58,042 nt of DNA from an uncultured Bacilli bacterium (GCA_934096105.1 CAKOLH010000007.1:1-58042), one strand, 5' to 3'. Shown: positions 16,488 through 25,500, counted from the first letter of the stretch. Notes: generated from the letters alone by a model not told the origin. Numbers and translations: made by a program.

Positions 16488-16920
16488 AATTATCTAAATC
16501 ATATTTATCTAAATCTTCCGCTATTTCAAGCTGGGATTTTATAATATTTTTAACTCTATTTTTATATACTGTGATGTTTTTCTTTAGAAGCATAGCCTCA
16601 TGTTCTGTCTTTTCAGCATTTAAAAGGGCTTCATGAACTATAGAATTAGCATTGTTTTTAGCCTGCTCGACAATCATGTTTGCTTCTTCACGAGCAAGAG
16701 TTTTTATTCGATCTGAAGTCTGCTGAGCCGCAAGTATGGCTTCGGATAATTTTACTTCTTCAACTTTCTTCTCTTTTAGTTGTTCCTCTAATGAAGAGAT
16801 CTTTACTTGTAAAAGAGAATTATCGTTATTTAATTTTTCTAGTCTTTTAATAACTATATCTATAAATCTGTTTACTTCTTCAACATTATAGCCATTTTGT
16901 ACTATAGTAAACCTCTTCAT
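16486..16920 (-). CDS. DivIVA-domain protein
   Basis: 144 residues. The N-terminal DivIVA pattern F-T-I-V-Q-N-G-Y-N-V-E-E-V-N-R-F-I-D is followed by a long coiled coil (about 25-135). DivIVA proteins bind curved membrane at the septum and poles and recruit other factors. It sits directly after sepF, the usual setting (sepF-ylmG-ylmH-divIVA in Bacillus, reduced here). It is shorter than canonical DivIVA and could be a GpsB-like paralogue. Confidence 0.85.
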   Translation of the reverse strand: MKRFTIVQNGYNVEEVNRFIDIVIKRLEKLNNDNSLLQVKISSLEEQLKEKKVEEVKLSEAILAAQQTSDRIKTLAREEANMIVEQAKNNANSIVHEALLNAEKTEHEAMLLKKNITVYKNRVKNIIKSQLEIAEDLDKYDLDN

Positions 16921-16936
16921 AAGTCACCTACTTATC

Positions 16937-17326
16937 TTACCATTCTAAATCTATATCTGTTTTCTTTTTGTTTTTATCGTCTTCTTCGCTAATAGTACCT
17001 TCAACATTTACGTTTTTAGGAGTACATAGGAATATTCCCATACCTATCTTTTGAAGATCTCCTCCAAGAGCATATACTGTACCACTTAAAAAGTCTACGA
17101 TTCTTTTGGCTTGGTCAGGAGTTACTCTTTTCATGTTAACAACTACAGTATTTCTTTTCTTTAAGTGGTCCGCAATCTGCTGACTTTCAGAATAAGCTCT
17201 AGGTTCAAGTAATATCATTTTTCCGTTTCCAGGTACTACTGCTTTATCAGCATCGTAATATTCATCTTCATTATTTTCATCCATAACTTCTTCAGTTACA
17301 AATTTTTTTAACTTACTTAGTGCCAT
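16937..17326 (-). CDS. sepF: Cell division protein SepF
   Basis: 129 residues. The C-terminal SepF domain (about 36-112) has L-L-E-P-R-A-Y-S-E-S-Q-Q-I-A-D, NTVVVNMKRV, A-K-R-I-V-D-F-L-S-G and the G-G-D-L-Q-K-I-G-M-G-I-F-L-C-T-P ending. SepF links FtsZ to the membrane and bundles filaments. The N-terminal amphipathic helix (ALSKLKKFV) is shortened but present. The acidic C-terminal tail is unusual but harmless-looking. Confidence 0.95.
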   Translation of the reverse strand: MALSKLKKFVTEEVMDENNEDEYYDADKAVVPGNGKMILLEPRAYSESQQIADHLKKRNTVVVNMKRVTPDQAKRIVDFLSGTVYALGGDLQKIGMGIFLCTPKNVNVEGTISEEDDKNKKKTDIDLEW

Positions 17327-17385
17327 AATAATCTCTCCTATTCTTCTTTAATTTTATCATATATTTTTTTAAATTACAATAACTT

Positions 17386-17766
17386 TTAAACACAATTTAA
17401 TGTAAATGTATAAGTGAAATCTTTTTTATCACAATCATATGTAATGATTATCTCTCTATCTTGTGATATGGTACTATTGTCTTTAGGATTAACTAACTTA
17501 TTATCTGTTAGTTTTAGAGTTCCTAAATCCACTAGTGTTTTAATGGTTATTGTTTTTGATTCGTCACAGCTAAATCCCAACTGATATTTATTATTTGTCA
17601 CATATACTTTAGCAGCATTCTTAATGCTAGCTTCAAGATTTTGACATGATTTTATATTGTTTTTATTAATTAGTGATATAACATTTGGTACTAGTATTAA
17701 CATTAGTAATGCTAATATTGCTATTACCATAACAGTTTCAATTAATGTAAATCCTTTTTTATTCAT
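17386..17766 (-). CDS. Type IV pilin-like protein with prepilin signal
   Basis: 126 residues. The class III leader M-N-K-K-G-F-T-L-I-E-T-V (cleavage after Gly5, Glu+5 present) is followed by one hydrophobic helix and a small soluble domain with four Cys, probably two disulphides. This fits a ComGC-like or type II secretion pseudopilin. No ATPase, peptidase or other assembly gene is in this window. It pairs with the pilin-like gene immediately upstream. Confidence 0.8.
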   Translation of the reverse strand: MNKKGFTLIETVMVIAILALLMLILVPNVISLINKNNIKSCQNLEASIKNAAKVYVTNNKYQLGFSCDESKTITIKTLVDLGTLKLTDNKLVNPKDNSTISQDREIIITYDCDKKDFTYTFTLNCV

Positions 17767-17783
17767 AATATTATTCCTTTAAC

Positions 17784-18236
17784 TTATTTATAATTTATTA
17801 CTAATTTTGTTATATATCTAAAATTTCCATATGCATTTGCTTGATCACAATCTCCATCTGCAAATTCTATTGTTTTATCATCTGCTTTTATTGTTCCATC
17901 ATTATCGCCATCAAAGCTTAATTTAACGCCTTTATTTACTTCTACAGAGCATTCTTTTAATCCATATGCTTCACTATAAATTGAAAAAATGCAGGTACTA
18001 TCGCCATCCATAGTATAATCAAGTGAGGACATTGTTCTACCATTTGGATCTTCGATTATTTTGCTTCCTGAAGGACCATCACTATTATATTTATTTTCTA
18101 TATCAGTAACAATTCCATCTAGCCTATTCTTCTTGGCAGTTAATATTGTTAAATAAGAACCCACTAGTAGAGCAAATAATATAAGTAATCCATATAATAT
18201 TCCAGTTATAGCAAATCCTTTATTATTTAACTTCAT
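17784..18236 (-). CDS. Pilin-like exported protein lacking the usual Glu+5
   Basis: 150 residues. N-terminus N-N-K-G-F-A-I-T-G-I-L-Y-G-L-L followed by a long hydrophobic helix. It resembles a class III signal, but position +5 after the Gly is Gly or Thr rather than Glu, so it may be a minor (initiating) pseudopilin. The soluble domain (about 45-150) contains SCIFSIYSEAYGLKECSV and a D-G-D-N-D-G segment. It lies 17 bp upstream of the companion pilin gene, probably co-transcribed. Confidence 0.65.
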   Translation of the reverse strand: MKLNNKGFAITGILYGLLILFALLVGSYLTILTAKKNRLDGIVTDIENKYNSDGPSGSKIIEDPNGRTMSSLDYTMDGDSTCIFSIYSEAYGLKECSVEVNKGVKLSFDGDNDGTIKADDKTIEFADGDCDQANAYGNFRYITKLVINYK

Positions 18237-18249
18237 ATTTATTCCTTTC

Positions 18250-19497
18250 CTAGTAGGTAATTACTTTCTTGTCTGTTTCTACTAATTTATCTTTATTACT
18301 TTCTTTTATAACTATGGTATTTGGATCACCATCGGATATGTATCTATTTTTCTCTAAGTTAGTAAAGACCATTTCTATATCAAACTCTTTACCATTGTTA
18401 TCATAAGCTCTACATCTTTTTAAGAAAGTCTTATCAAAGTCTTTATCAAAACATGATACTTCTGGTTCCCATCCTACTCTTAAAGCAGCTTCTGTATCAT
18501 AGGTTTTATTATTATATGTGGTAGATAATACATATTTAAAATTATCATGTGTTTTGGTATATGGACTACCAAATGGTAAGGCTATTATTTTTACATATTT
18601 ACCTGGAATTAGTTCTTCTAGTTTATCATAGACATAAGCTATTTCTTTTTGTACTCTATCACTACTTGATTTCTTTATATCTAGATGAGTCTGAGTATGA
18701 TTACCTATATCGTAACCATTATCTATCATCCATTTTAATATTTTTTCATTATATTCACTTTGATTAAAGATACCACCATTTACAAAGAATGTTGCTGTTA
18801 CATTAGCATCAGGATGTTTCTTTTTAAATTCTTCAAGTATACCAACAGCACTATTTTTATCGATGATAATATTACCATTGTCATCTAAGCCTGTTACTTT
18901 GATATTATCTTCGTTACCATCATCAAAGGTAAGTATTATTGGACTTTTACCATATTCAACATCAACTTTACCATTAATATAATCATCTAATCTTATCATT
19001 CTATAGCCTTTTTCATAATAGAACTCTAAATCTTTTCTAAAAGCTTCCGGAGTTCTATTATAACCATCTTTATCGACATTACCTCCTACTGTACCAGTAC
19101 TAGAACTAGTCTTTTCTCTAATACCATGATACATCATAATTGGCACTTTACCTAGTTCATTTATGCCATCAGAGGCTAGTTTTTCTTTATCTATTTTTCC
19201 TTTTGATATTACTACTGTGATAATGTCATTATCTTTTAGTTCAGTACCTTTTTTGATACTTTGTGATATTACTTTATCTTTTTCTATTTCATCACTATAT
19301 TCATAACTTACTTCTAGTTTTAAATTATTGTTTTTAGCAAAAGTATTTGCTTCTTCAATAGTGGTTAATTCTATCATAAGAAGTTTTTTATCTTCTTTAC
19401 TTCTATTTAATATAAAGAATACTCCTAGTACTAAGATTATTACTACTACAATAAATACTACTATTTTACTAATATTTAATTTTCTTTTCTTTTTCAT
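18250..19497 (-). CDS. Membrane-anchored PASTA plus polysaccharide deacetylase protein
   Basis: 415 residues. N-terminal membrane anchor (about 11-30), one PASTA-like domain (about 38-100: the DKVISQSIKKGTELKDNDII stretch and V-V-I-S-K-G), and a NodB-type deacetylase (about 115-400). The latter has V-P-I-M-M-Y-H, T-F-D-D-G (catalytic Asp), F-F-V-N-G and the metal pair H-T-Q-T-H. It is likely to deacetylate peptidoglycan or another surface glycan. The PASTA-deacetylase fusion is uncommon and may target the enzyme to uncross-linked peptidoglycan. Confidence 0.85.
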   Translation of the reverse strand: MKKKRKLNISKIVVFIVVVIILVLGVFFILNRSKEDKKLLMIELTTIEEANTFAKNNNLKLEVSYEYSDEIEKDKVISQSIKKGTELKDNDIITVVISKGKIDKEKLASDGINELGKVPIMMYHGIREKTSSSTGTVGGNVDKDGYNRTPEAFRKDLEFYYEKGYRMIRLDDYINGKVDVEYGKSPIILTFDDGNEDNIKVTGLDDNGNIIIDKNSAVGILEEFKKKHPDANVTATFFVNGGIFNQSEYNEKILKWMIDNGYDIGNHTQTHLDIKKSSSDRVQKEIAYVYDKLEELIPGKYVKIIALPFGSPYTKTHDNFKYVLSTTYNNKTYDTEAALRVGWEPEVSCFDKDFDKTFLKRCRAYDNNGKEFDIEMVFTNLEKNRYISDGDPNTIVIKESNKDKLVETDKKVITY

Positions 19498-19596
19498 TAT
19501 GTAGCCTCCTATTCATAAGTTAATTATAATACATTTTAGTTATTTTGAAAAGAGATAAATACTATATTTTTAAGAACTAGTAAATAAATATTAAAA

Positions 19597-19632
19597 AAGT
19601 AATTATTAGAATGTCTAAACTAATAATTACTT
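19597..19632 (-). terminator. Intrinsic terminator of the first BspA-like gene
   Basis: AAGTAATTATTAG (19597-19609) pairs perfectly with CTAATAATTACTT (19620-19632) and is followed by six T on the minus strand. Confidence 0.85.
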
Positions 19633-19636
19633 ATAA

Positions 19637-20998
19637 TTAACTAACAGCAATAACATTGGTTAAACTACTATAATTAGTATTTAACCAAGTTTTTTCTGTA
19701 TTACTTTTAACGTATATAGTGGCATTATTTGAGGCACCATAAAACATTGAATTGGCATCAGTTAGTTTACTAGTAAAAGTCATATTTCGCATATCAATAA
19801 GTGTAAGTTTACTATCATAAGAAAATATCGCGGACATATTGGTTACATTTGATGTATTAAAACTACTTATATTTAACTTAGTAAGTGAAGTACAATACTG
19901 AAACATAGCATTCATACTTGTTACTTTTGATGTGTTAAATGTGCTTAAGTTTAATTCTTTTAGAGTATAATTTTTCAAAAACATTGTTCTCATGGAGGTA
20001 ACGTTACTTGTATCAAAATTAGATAAATTTATGTTTTCAAGGGATTGACAATTACTAAACATACTAGTCATATTGGTTACTTTTGAAGTATTAAAACTAA
20101 ATACATTTAAGCTCGTCAAAGCATCGCAGTGATCAAACATACTGCCCATATAGGTTACTTTACTCGTATCAAACATACTTAAGTCTAATTTTTTTACTGA
20201 AGTACAATATTTAAACATTGACTCCATCCAGGTAGCTTCTGATGTATCAAAATAAGTAAAGTCCATTTTAGTAACACTGGTTAAGTAAGAAAATAAATAA
20301 TAACAATTTGTAATGTATACTTTTCCACCTTCAGCACCTATATAGACATTATATAAATTATCACTAGTTCCCTTTGTATACCAAAGCATAATAGTGCCAT
20401 CATTATTCCTTGATACATCAAAACTACCTAAGGCATCTGTTGAAACAAGATTATCATCTGTTATAGTTAATGTTTCAATGGTATTTCTTGTTAAAGTAGT
20501 ATTTAGAAAGTTAGAGGTAGCACTAGGATTTGTCTCGGTGAGTTTCATAAAGTTTACTAATTTAACTTTATTTTTTACAAGTGTTACTCCATTTGGTACT
20601 ATTAAATCGCCACCATTTTCGTAACCTAACACTGTACTTAAAGTAATAGTACTACTGGTAGTACCATTATTTATTAGTTTTAATTTAATAAACTTATTTT
20701 CCATATAATCTATCAAACCAGTTTCACTATCAACTGAATCTTCATATACTTTAGCTTCTACATTAGTTCCTGAATAACCTATTCCATATCTTACTACTCC
20801 ATTATTAGTATTTGTTAATTTATAATATACCTTTTTTGATGTTCTCGCAGGTAATTCTATACTTGTGTTATCACTAACATTAACTACATAAGTATCATTT
20901 TCTTCAGTTATTGTATTAGACATTGCAAATGTTTGATATAAAAAACCTATTAAAACTAATATTAATATTATTAATGCTATTATTACTTTCTTCTTCAT
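19637..20998 (-). CDS. BspA-like (DUF285 repeat) surface protein, shorter paralogue
   Basis: 453 residues. Signal anchor (about 3-24), a beta-rich N-terminal domain (about 30-170), then at least seven repeats of about 24 residues with the consensus F-N-T-S-K-V-T-N-M-x-x-M-F-x-x-C-x-x-L (about 230-430). DUF285/BspA-like leucine-rich repeats occur in surface adhesins of gut and oral bacteria. There is no LPXTG motif, so the signal helix is probably the anchor. It is preceded by a leader ORF-terminator module at 21020-21172 that is shared with the paralogue at 26595-28322. Confidence 0.85.
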   Translation of the reverse strand: MKKKVIIALIILILVLIGFLYQTFAMSNTITEENDTYVVNVSDNTSIELPARTSKKVYYKLTNTNNGVVRYGIGYSGTNVEAKVYEDSVDSETGLIDYMENKFIKLKLINNGTTSSTITLSTVLGYENGGDLIVPNGVTLVKNKVKLVNFMKLTETNPSATSNFLNTTLTRNTIETLTITDDNLVSTDALGSFDVSRNNDGTIMLWYTKGTSDNLYNVYIGAEGGKVYITNCYYLFSYLTSVTKMDFTYFDTSEATWMESMFKYCTSVKKLDLSMFDTSKVTYMGSMFDHCDALTSLNVFSFNTSKVTNMTSMFSNCQSLENINLSNFDTSNVTSMRTMFLKNYTLKELNLSTFNTSKVTSMNAMFQYCTSLTKLNISSFNTSNVTNMSAIFSYDSKLTLIDMRNMTFTSKLTDANSMFYGASNNATIYVKSNTEKTWLNTNYSSLTNVIAVS

Positions 20999-21019
20999 TT
21001 AATACATCACCTCAAACAA

Positions 21020-21072
21020 AAAAGACTATAAAGAAAGACTAATATTTTTATTAGTTTTCCCCATAATCTTTA
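21020..21072 (-). terminator. Attenuator-like terminator before the first BspA-like gene
   Basis: On the minus strand AAAGATTAT...ATAGTCTTT (outer stem, one G-U) encloses ACTAATA/TATTAGT and is followed by TTTTTTG. The 5' arm and loop are coding sequence of the 21026-21172 leader ORF, and its TAG lies in the 3' arm. Confidence 0.75.
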
Positions 21073-21172
21073 TATTTAAACTATCTATAATTCCATTATT
21101 TATATAAGTTAATAGACTTTTAAGCCCCCTAATTAATAAATAGTTAACATTTCTAATTACTATTTTTTTCAT
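21026..21172 (-). CDS. 48-residue leader ORF upstream of the first BspA-like gene
   Basis: Begins M-K-K-I-V-I-R-N-V-N-Y-L-L-I and ends K-T-N-K-N-I-S-L-S-L-stop. GGAGG lies 8 nt before the ATG. A paralogous ORF with the same two ends lies upstream of the second BspA-like gene (28355-28483). The 3' part of the ORF forms the 5' arm and loop of an intrinsic terminator, so ribosomes completing it should block the hairpin. Whether the peptide itself matters is unknown. Confidence 0.65.
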   Translation of the reverse strand: MKKIVIRNVNYLLIRGLKSLLTYINNGIIDSLNIKIMGKTNKNISLSL

Positions 21173-21209
21173 AAGAAGGGCCTCCTTTTCACTATTTTTT
21201 AATACATAC

Positions 21210-21240
21210 TAATAATACCATAAGTAATTATATTTTACAA
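21210..21240 (-). promoter_or_regulatory. Promoter of the first BspA-like leader
   Basis: On the minus strand TTGTAA, 17 bp, TATTAT (spacer AATATAATTACTTATGG). The same 29-bp promoter occurs base for base upstream of the second BspA-like leader near 28575-28608. Confidence 0.65.
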
Positions 21241-21260
21241 TAAGTATTTAGAAAAAAATT

Positions 21261-21315
21261 CACAACAGAGACCTAGGCTCTATTGTGCCTCTTAAGACTA
21301 TATAGGCTTAAGAGG
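21261..21315 (+). repeat. Two-hairpin element, copy D
   Basis: Hairpin 1 CACAACAGAG-ACCTAGG-CTCTATTGTG (21261-21287), with one C-A mismatch, directly abuts hairpin 2 CCTCTTAAG-ACTATATAGG-CTTAAGAGG (21288-21315). Read on the minus strand it is followed by a T-rich run (AATTTTTTTC), so it also terminates the sepM-like gene. Confidence 0.8.
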
Positions 21316-21322
21316 ATATTTA

Positions 21323-22312
21323 TTAATTATTTCTTAAGTACTCTAATACTTCATTAAATGTATCTACTTTGATTATATCCATATCGTAGTTATATTTTTC
21401 TTTAACCCTAATAGCTTCTTCATAATTAGCACTTGGTACAAAGACAATATCCATATTATTATTATAGGCTCCCATTATTTTGTATTTTACACCATCTATT
21501 TCTCCGACAGTACCATCTAGATTTATAGTGCCTGTACCGGCAATATTTCTTCCTTTGATTAGGTCTTCACCCGATATAGCATTATAAATAGTAAGAGTTA
21601 ACATTAAACCTCCAGAAGAACCTGATTCACTATTTTTAAACTTGATAGTTATTTCTGGATCTAGATCATATTCATAGTCGGTAGTTATAATAATACCTAT
21701 TATTTTTCTATTATCTTCGAGTACTACTTTACCATCTACTTCTATTTCTTTATCATCTCTTAGTACTTTAAATTTTATTATATCATTTTCACTACTATTA
21801 TTTATTATTTCTCTAATAGCATTTACATCTTCACAAGTAGTATCATTTACAGTAAGAATGATATCTCCTACTTCAAAATTATTATCATTAGTCTTAGCCA
21901 TAACTATGTTTTTCTTACTTTTAATATTTATAGTTTTACCGGCTTCTTTGTAGGCGACAATAGTGGCTGTATCTAAAGAATTATCACGCATTATTTTATT
22001 TCTTTTATTTATATCTTTAACACTTTCATTAGATATTTGCCTATCTTTATTACTATTTATTTCTTCTCCTTTTATTTTGGCTACCAGATAAGAAAATGGC
22101 GTAGCATCATATTCACTAACATATAGCATATTAATAGATCCTTTTTTATCTTTTTCATAGCCAGTCATTTCTACTCTATCAGTAATATTTATAGTACCAC
22201 CAGTAGTCATTATATAGTATGGTAATCTTATTGTGGTAAATAATACTAATAATATTAATACTAATATAAACTTATAATTTTCTTTAATAAAGTTTTTTAT
22301 TTTTTCTTTCAT
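21323..22312 (-). CDS. PDZ-Lon-type secreted/membrane protease (YlbL/SepM-like)
   Basis: 329 residues. N-terminal membrane helix (about 15-33), a PDZ domain (about 120-205: F-E-V-G-D-I-I-L-T-V-N), and a Lon-type S16 domain (about 220-329). In the latter S-G-S-S-G-G-L-M-L-T-L carries the catalytic Ser, and the Lys is in G-V-K-Y-K-I. It corresponds to B. subtilis YlbL, encoded near ylbJ as here, and to streptococcal SepM, which trims signalling peptides. The ATG at 22312 follows GGAG by 6 nt. Confidence 0.88.
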   Translation of the reverse strand: MKEKIKNFIKENYKFILVLILLVLFTTIRLPYYIMTTGGTINITDRVEMTGYEKDKKGSINMLYVSEYDATPFSYLVAKIKGEEINSNKDRQISNESVKDINKRNKIMRDNSLDTATIVAYKEAGKTINIKSKKNIVMAKTNDNNFEVGDIILTVNDTTCEDVNAIREIINNSSENDIIKFKVLRDDKEIEVDGKVVLEDNRKIIGIIITTDYEYDLDPEITIKFKNSESGSSGGLMLTLTIYNAISGEDLIKGRNIAGTGTINLDGTVGEIDGVKYKIMGAYNNNMDIVFVPSANYEEAIRVKEKYNYDMDIIKVDTFNEVLEYLRNN

Positions 22313-22358
22313 ATTCTTCTCCATTTCTATTTTCTTATGTTATATCATATAATCTATT

Positions 22359-23285
22359 ATGAAAAAATATTCTAATTTAATTATTGTTATATTAACTTTT
22401 ATTATTTTAATAGTTATACTTCTTAATAAGACTATTGTATCAGAAACTATTATTAATTCTTTTTATATTTGGTTTAATACTTTGGTTCCTTCAATGCTTC
22501 CAATGTTTATTATTTCTGATATATTAATTAATTATAATTTTACTAAGTATATACCTAATAAGATAATTAATTTTATATCTAAAATATTTAATATTAGTAA
22601 TAATGCTACTTTAATAGTATTACTTTCTTTGGTATCTGGATTTCCTCTTAATGCTATGAATATTATTACTAGTTATAATAATAATTTAATATCTAAAGAA
22701 GAAGCAGAACATTTATTATTATTTAATCATTTTCCTAATCCTTTATTTGTTTTGAATACTGTTGGGGTATTATATTTAAATAATAATAAATATGGAATAA
22801 TTATACTTATTAGTACTTATCTAAGTAGTATTATACTTGGTATTTTAGTTAGAAATAAGAATACTCTAACTAATAATAATTGTATAACTAAAAGTAGTAA
22901 AAGTCAAACTTTTACAGAGATATTTTCTAGTTCTATTAAGAAGAGTATTAACTCTCTACTTATGATATCTGTTACTGTATGCTTGTTTTTAATACTTAGT
23001 ACTTTAATTATTAATATATTTCATTTGAATAGTTATTTAGCTCTTGGTATTAAGGGTATATTAGAAATGACTATGGGACTAGAGCATCTATCTAAGATGA
23101 ATATTAATAATGTATTTAAAGTTATATTATCTTCAGGTATTATATCTTTTGGAGGATTATCTATTCATATGCAAGTTATATCTATTTTAGATGAAAAGAT
23201 AAGATATAGAAATTATTTTATTGGTAGAATATACCAGGTATTAATATCTTTGGTTATATCTTTGATACTATTTTATATTATATAA
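22359..23285 (+). CDS. ylbJ: Sporulation integral membrane protein YlbJ
   Basis: 308 residues, about eight membrane helices, nucleoside-recognition domains as in SpmA/SpmB. Signatures are P-S-M-L-P-M-F-I-I-S-D-I-L, S-G-F-P-L-N-A-M-N and H-F-P-N-P-L-F-V-L. In B. subtilis YlbJ is made under SigE and is required for spore cortex formation. It is divergent from the YlbL-like gene. No ribosome site precedes the ATG; CATATAAT ends only 5 nt before it, suggesting a leaderless or SigE-driven transcript. Confidence 0.9.
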   Translation: MKKYSNLIIVILTFIILIVILLNKTIVSETIINSFYIWFNTLVPSMLPMFIISDILINYNFTKYIPNKIINFISKIFNISNNATLIVLLSLVSGFPLNAMNIITSYNNNLISKEEAEHLLLFNHFPNPLFVLNTVGVLYLNNNKYGIIILISTYLSSIILGILVRNKNTLTNNNCITKSSKSQTFTEIFSSSIKKSINSLLMISVTVCLFLILSTLIINIFHLNSYLALGIKGILEMTMGLEHLSKMNINNVFKVILSSGIISFGGLSIHMQVISILDEKIRYRNYFIGRIYQVLISLVISLILFYII

Positions 23286-23286
23286 A

Positions 23287-23309
23287 AGACTGGATATTAC
23301 TCCAGTCTT
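23287..23309. terminator. Bidirectional terminator between ylbJ and tRNA-Glu
   Basis: AGACTGGA TATTAC TCCAGTCT. It is followed by TTAGTATTT on the plus strand and by TTTTATAT on the minus strand, so it can serve both convergent units. Confidence 0.7.
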
Positions 23310-23320
23310 AGTATTTAATA

Positions 23321-23397
23321 TGGTGACCTGTATGGAATTCGAATCCATGAATGTTGCCTTGAGAGGGCAATGTGTTAAGCCACTTCACCAACAGGCC
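23321..23397 (-). tRNA. tRNA-Glu (anticodon CUC)
   Basis: 77 nt including an encoded CCA. Acceptor GGCCTGT pairs with ACAGGTC (one G-U). The D-arm is GTG/CAC. The anticodon stem TTGCC/GGCAA has loop CTCTCAA, giving anticodon CUC for codon GAG. The T-arm is ATGGA-TTCGAAT-TCCAT. The rest matches the Bacillus tRNA-Glu scaffold (GGCC...GTTGGT...GGTCACCA). It is a lone tRNA between fbp and ylbJ. Confidence 0.95.
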
Positions 23398-23457
23398 ATT
23401 AATAATGTCTTTTTTAAAGGACATTATTATTTTATCATAATTTATTTGTATTTACAA

Positions 23458-25464
23458 TCATCTTTTTGTTTTTTTATATACTTTTACATATTTGTATTCT
23501 TTATTTTCATGTATTAGGCCTAATTTATAACATTCTATTAACATTTTTAGGTTGTTTATTTGACTCTTTAGTTCTTTTCCTTTATCAGTATCAGCGATAG
23601 TAATACGGCACTCTGGATTTGTTTCTATATCTATAGATGAGTGAATATCTTCGTTATTTAATATAGCACTTTCTAAAGAAGTAAATGGTTCGTGAGCGAT
23701 AATTCGCATACCTGTTGAGCCTGATACCAACGTATAACCAGCAATTCCTGTAGTTTTTTGATAGGCTTTAGAAAAGCCTCCATCAATTACTATTACTTTA
23801 CCTTCTGCTTTTAATGGTACTTCACCATTTATTCTTTCTACTGGGATATGACCATTTATTATGTGGGCATTATCTAAGTTTTTAATACCAAAATCTTTCA
23901 TTATGTTTTCCATAACTTCTTTATTTTCCTGATATTGATAATAATAGTTTCTTTTTTCTTTATGTGATTTCTTATCTTTTATCAATACCCTTTCTAGAGT
24001 GGTCATTTTATCTTTACCAAAGAATGGTGAGTCTGGGCCACACCATAGATACCACATTAAATCTAATTCTTCTTGATTTTGTGTTCTACAATAAAACATT
24101 TTTCTAACTAATAAATCTATATAGTCAAATAGTTTTTTACCTGATGTTGTAACATTATTTATAGTTACTTCTTTTAATGTTCCATCTTCATTTAGTGGTA
24201 CTAAGGCATGATACATTAAATTATTATTGACTATTTTATACATGCTTCCTTTTTCAATAAAGATATTCATATGTCGCTGCAACGACTCACTATTTAGGAA
24301 TGATTTTACTAAGTCTGAAATTATTTTTTCTTCTTCTTTAGTTAATTTATATGGATCATTCTTATCAATAGTAGGAAAGTCTGTATCTTCAAGATGATAT
24401 GTATTACCATCTATTGTTATTTCTTTATTTTCATAATCTATTTTATCTAATAGTCTACGATGAGTCATTTTGTATTCAGGGTGTTTTTCTGCGAAGATAC
24501 CTTCGAGTTTATACATTATTACTGATATGGCTTTATGTATTTTGGCTGATTGTCTTACATCTGAATTGGTTAGATAGTCTTCATCTTTAGTATGTCTTGG
24601 TTTCCATACTATGGCATCTTTATATGTTTCTTCAGCAAAATTTGCTAATGGTCTTAGATTGATACCATATATGTCTTCGAGGATATCTAGATTATTATGA
24701 CGAACACTATTGGTAATAACTCCTGATACACAGATATTACTTCCTATAGCGGCTCCCATCCATAATATATCGTGATTACCCCACTGAATATCTACTGAAT
24801 GATATTCTTCAAGACTATCCATTATTTTATGTGGTTCTGGTCCTCTATCATATATATCTCCTACTACATGTAAAACATCTACTGATAATTTCTTTATTAT
24901 AGAGGATAATAATATTATTAGTTTTTCACTATATCCTAGTTCTATTATGGTATTTAATATTTCTTTATAATATTTATCTTTATTTTCTTCTTCTATTTTA
25001 TTGTTTAATAATTCATCTACTATATAACTCAAATTATCATCTTGATACACTTTTCTTACTTTACTTCTTGTATATCTAGAAGAAAACTTTTTAGTTACTT
25101 CAATTATTCTAAGTAGATTATCATAATACCATTTTTCTTTATCTTGTACTTCATTTAATACTATTTGTATTTTTTCTTTTGGATAGTATATTAATGTAGC
25201 CAATTCATCTTGTTCTTTTGGGGTTAATGTACCATTAAATAACTGCCATATACGGAATTTTATTCCTCCCGCAGAATTATTTAAGATATGAGTGAAGGCA
25301 TCTGCTTGTCCATGTAAATCACTCATAAAGTGTTCTGGTCCTCTTGGCAAAGCAAGTATAGCATTTAAATTTATTATCTCTGTTACAGCGTCATCCTTAG
25401 TAGGAAAACGATTAGCTAATTCTTGCATAAATTCTAACTTGTTATTTATTTCTTCTCTATTCAT
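23458..25464 (-). CDS. fbp: Fructose-1,6-bisphosphatase class III
   Basis: 668 residues, the Firmicutes-specific Fbp length. It is a metallophosphatase-type enzyme with M-S-D-L-H-G-Q, HVVGDIYDRGPEPHKIMDSL, W-G-N-H-D-I-L-W-M-G-A, N-G-H-I-P-V and V-I-D-G-G-F-S. It hydrolyses fructose-1,6-bisphosphate in gluconeogenesis and supplies fructose-6-P to the phosphoketolase and transketolase encoded in the same window. GAAGGAA precedes the ATG. Confidence 0.96.
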   Translation of the reverse strand: MNREEINNKLEFMQELANRFPTKDDAVTEIINLNAILALPRGPEHFMSDLHGQADAFTHILNNSAGGIKFRIWQLFNGTLTPKEQDELATLIYYPKEKIQIVLNEVQDKEKWYYDNLLRIIEVTKKFSSRYTRSKVRKVYQDDNLSYIVDELLNNKIEEENKDKYYKEILNTIIELGYSEKLIILLSSIIKKLSVDVLHVVGDIYDRGPEPHKIMDSLEEYHSVDIQWGNHDILWMGAAIGSNICVSGVITNSVRHNNLDILEDIYGINLRPLANFAEETYKDAIVWKPRHTKDEDYLTNSDVRQSAKIHKAISVIMYKLEGIFAEKHPEYKMTHRRLLDKIDYENKEITIDGNTYHLEDTDFPTIDKNDPYKLTKEEEKIISDLVKSFLNSESLQRHMNIFIEKGSMYKIVNNNLMYHALVPLNEDGTLKEVTINNVTTSGKKLFDYIDLLVRKMFYCRTQNQEELDLMWYLWCGPDSPFFGKDKMTTLERVLIKDKKSHKEKRNYYYQYQENKEVMENIMKDFGIKNLDNAHIINGHIPVERINGEVPLKAEGKVIVIDGGFSKAYQKTTGIAGYTLVSGSTGMRIIAHEPFTSLESAILNNEDIHSSIDIETNPECRITIADTDKGKELKSQINNLKMLIECYKLGLIHENKEYKYVKVYKKTKR

Positions 25465-25500
25465 ATAATTCCTTCCTTTGGACCCCCTTTTATCTTTTTA

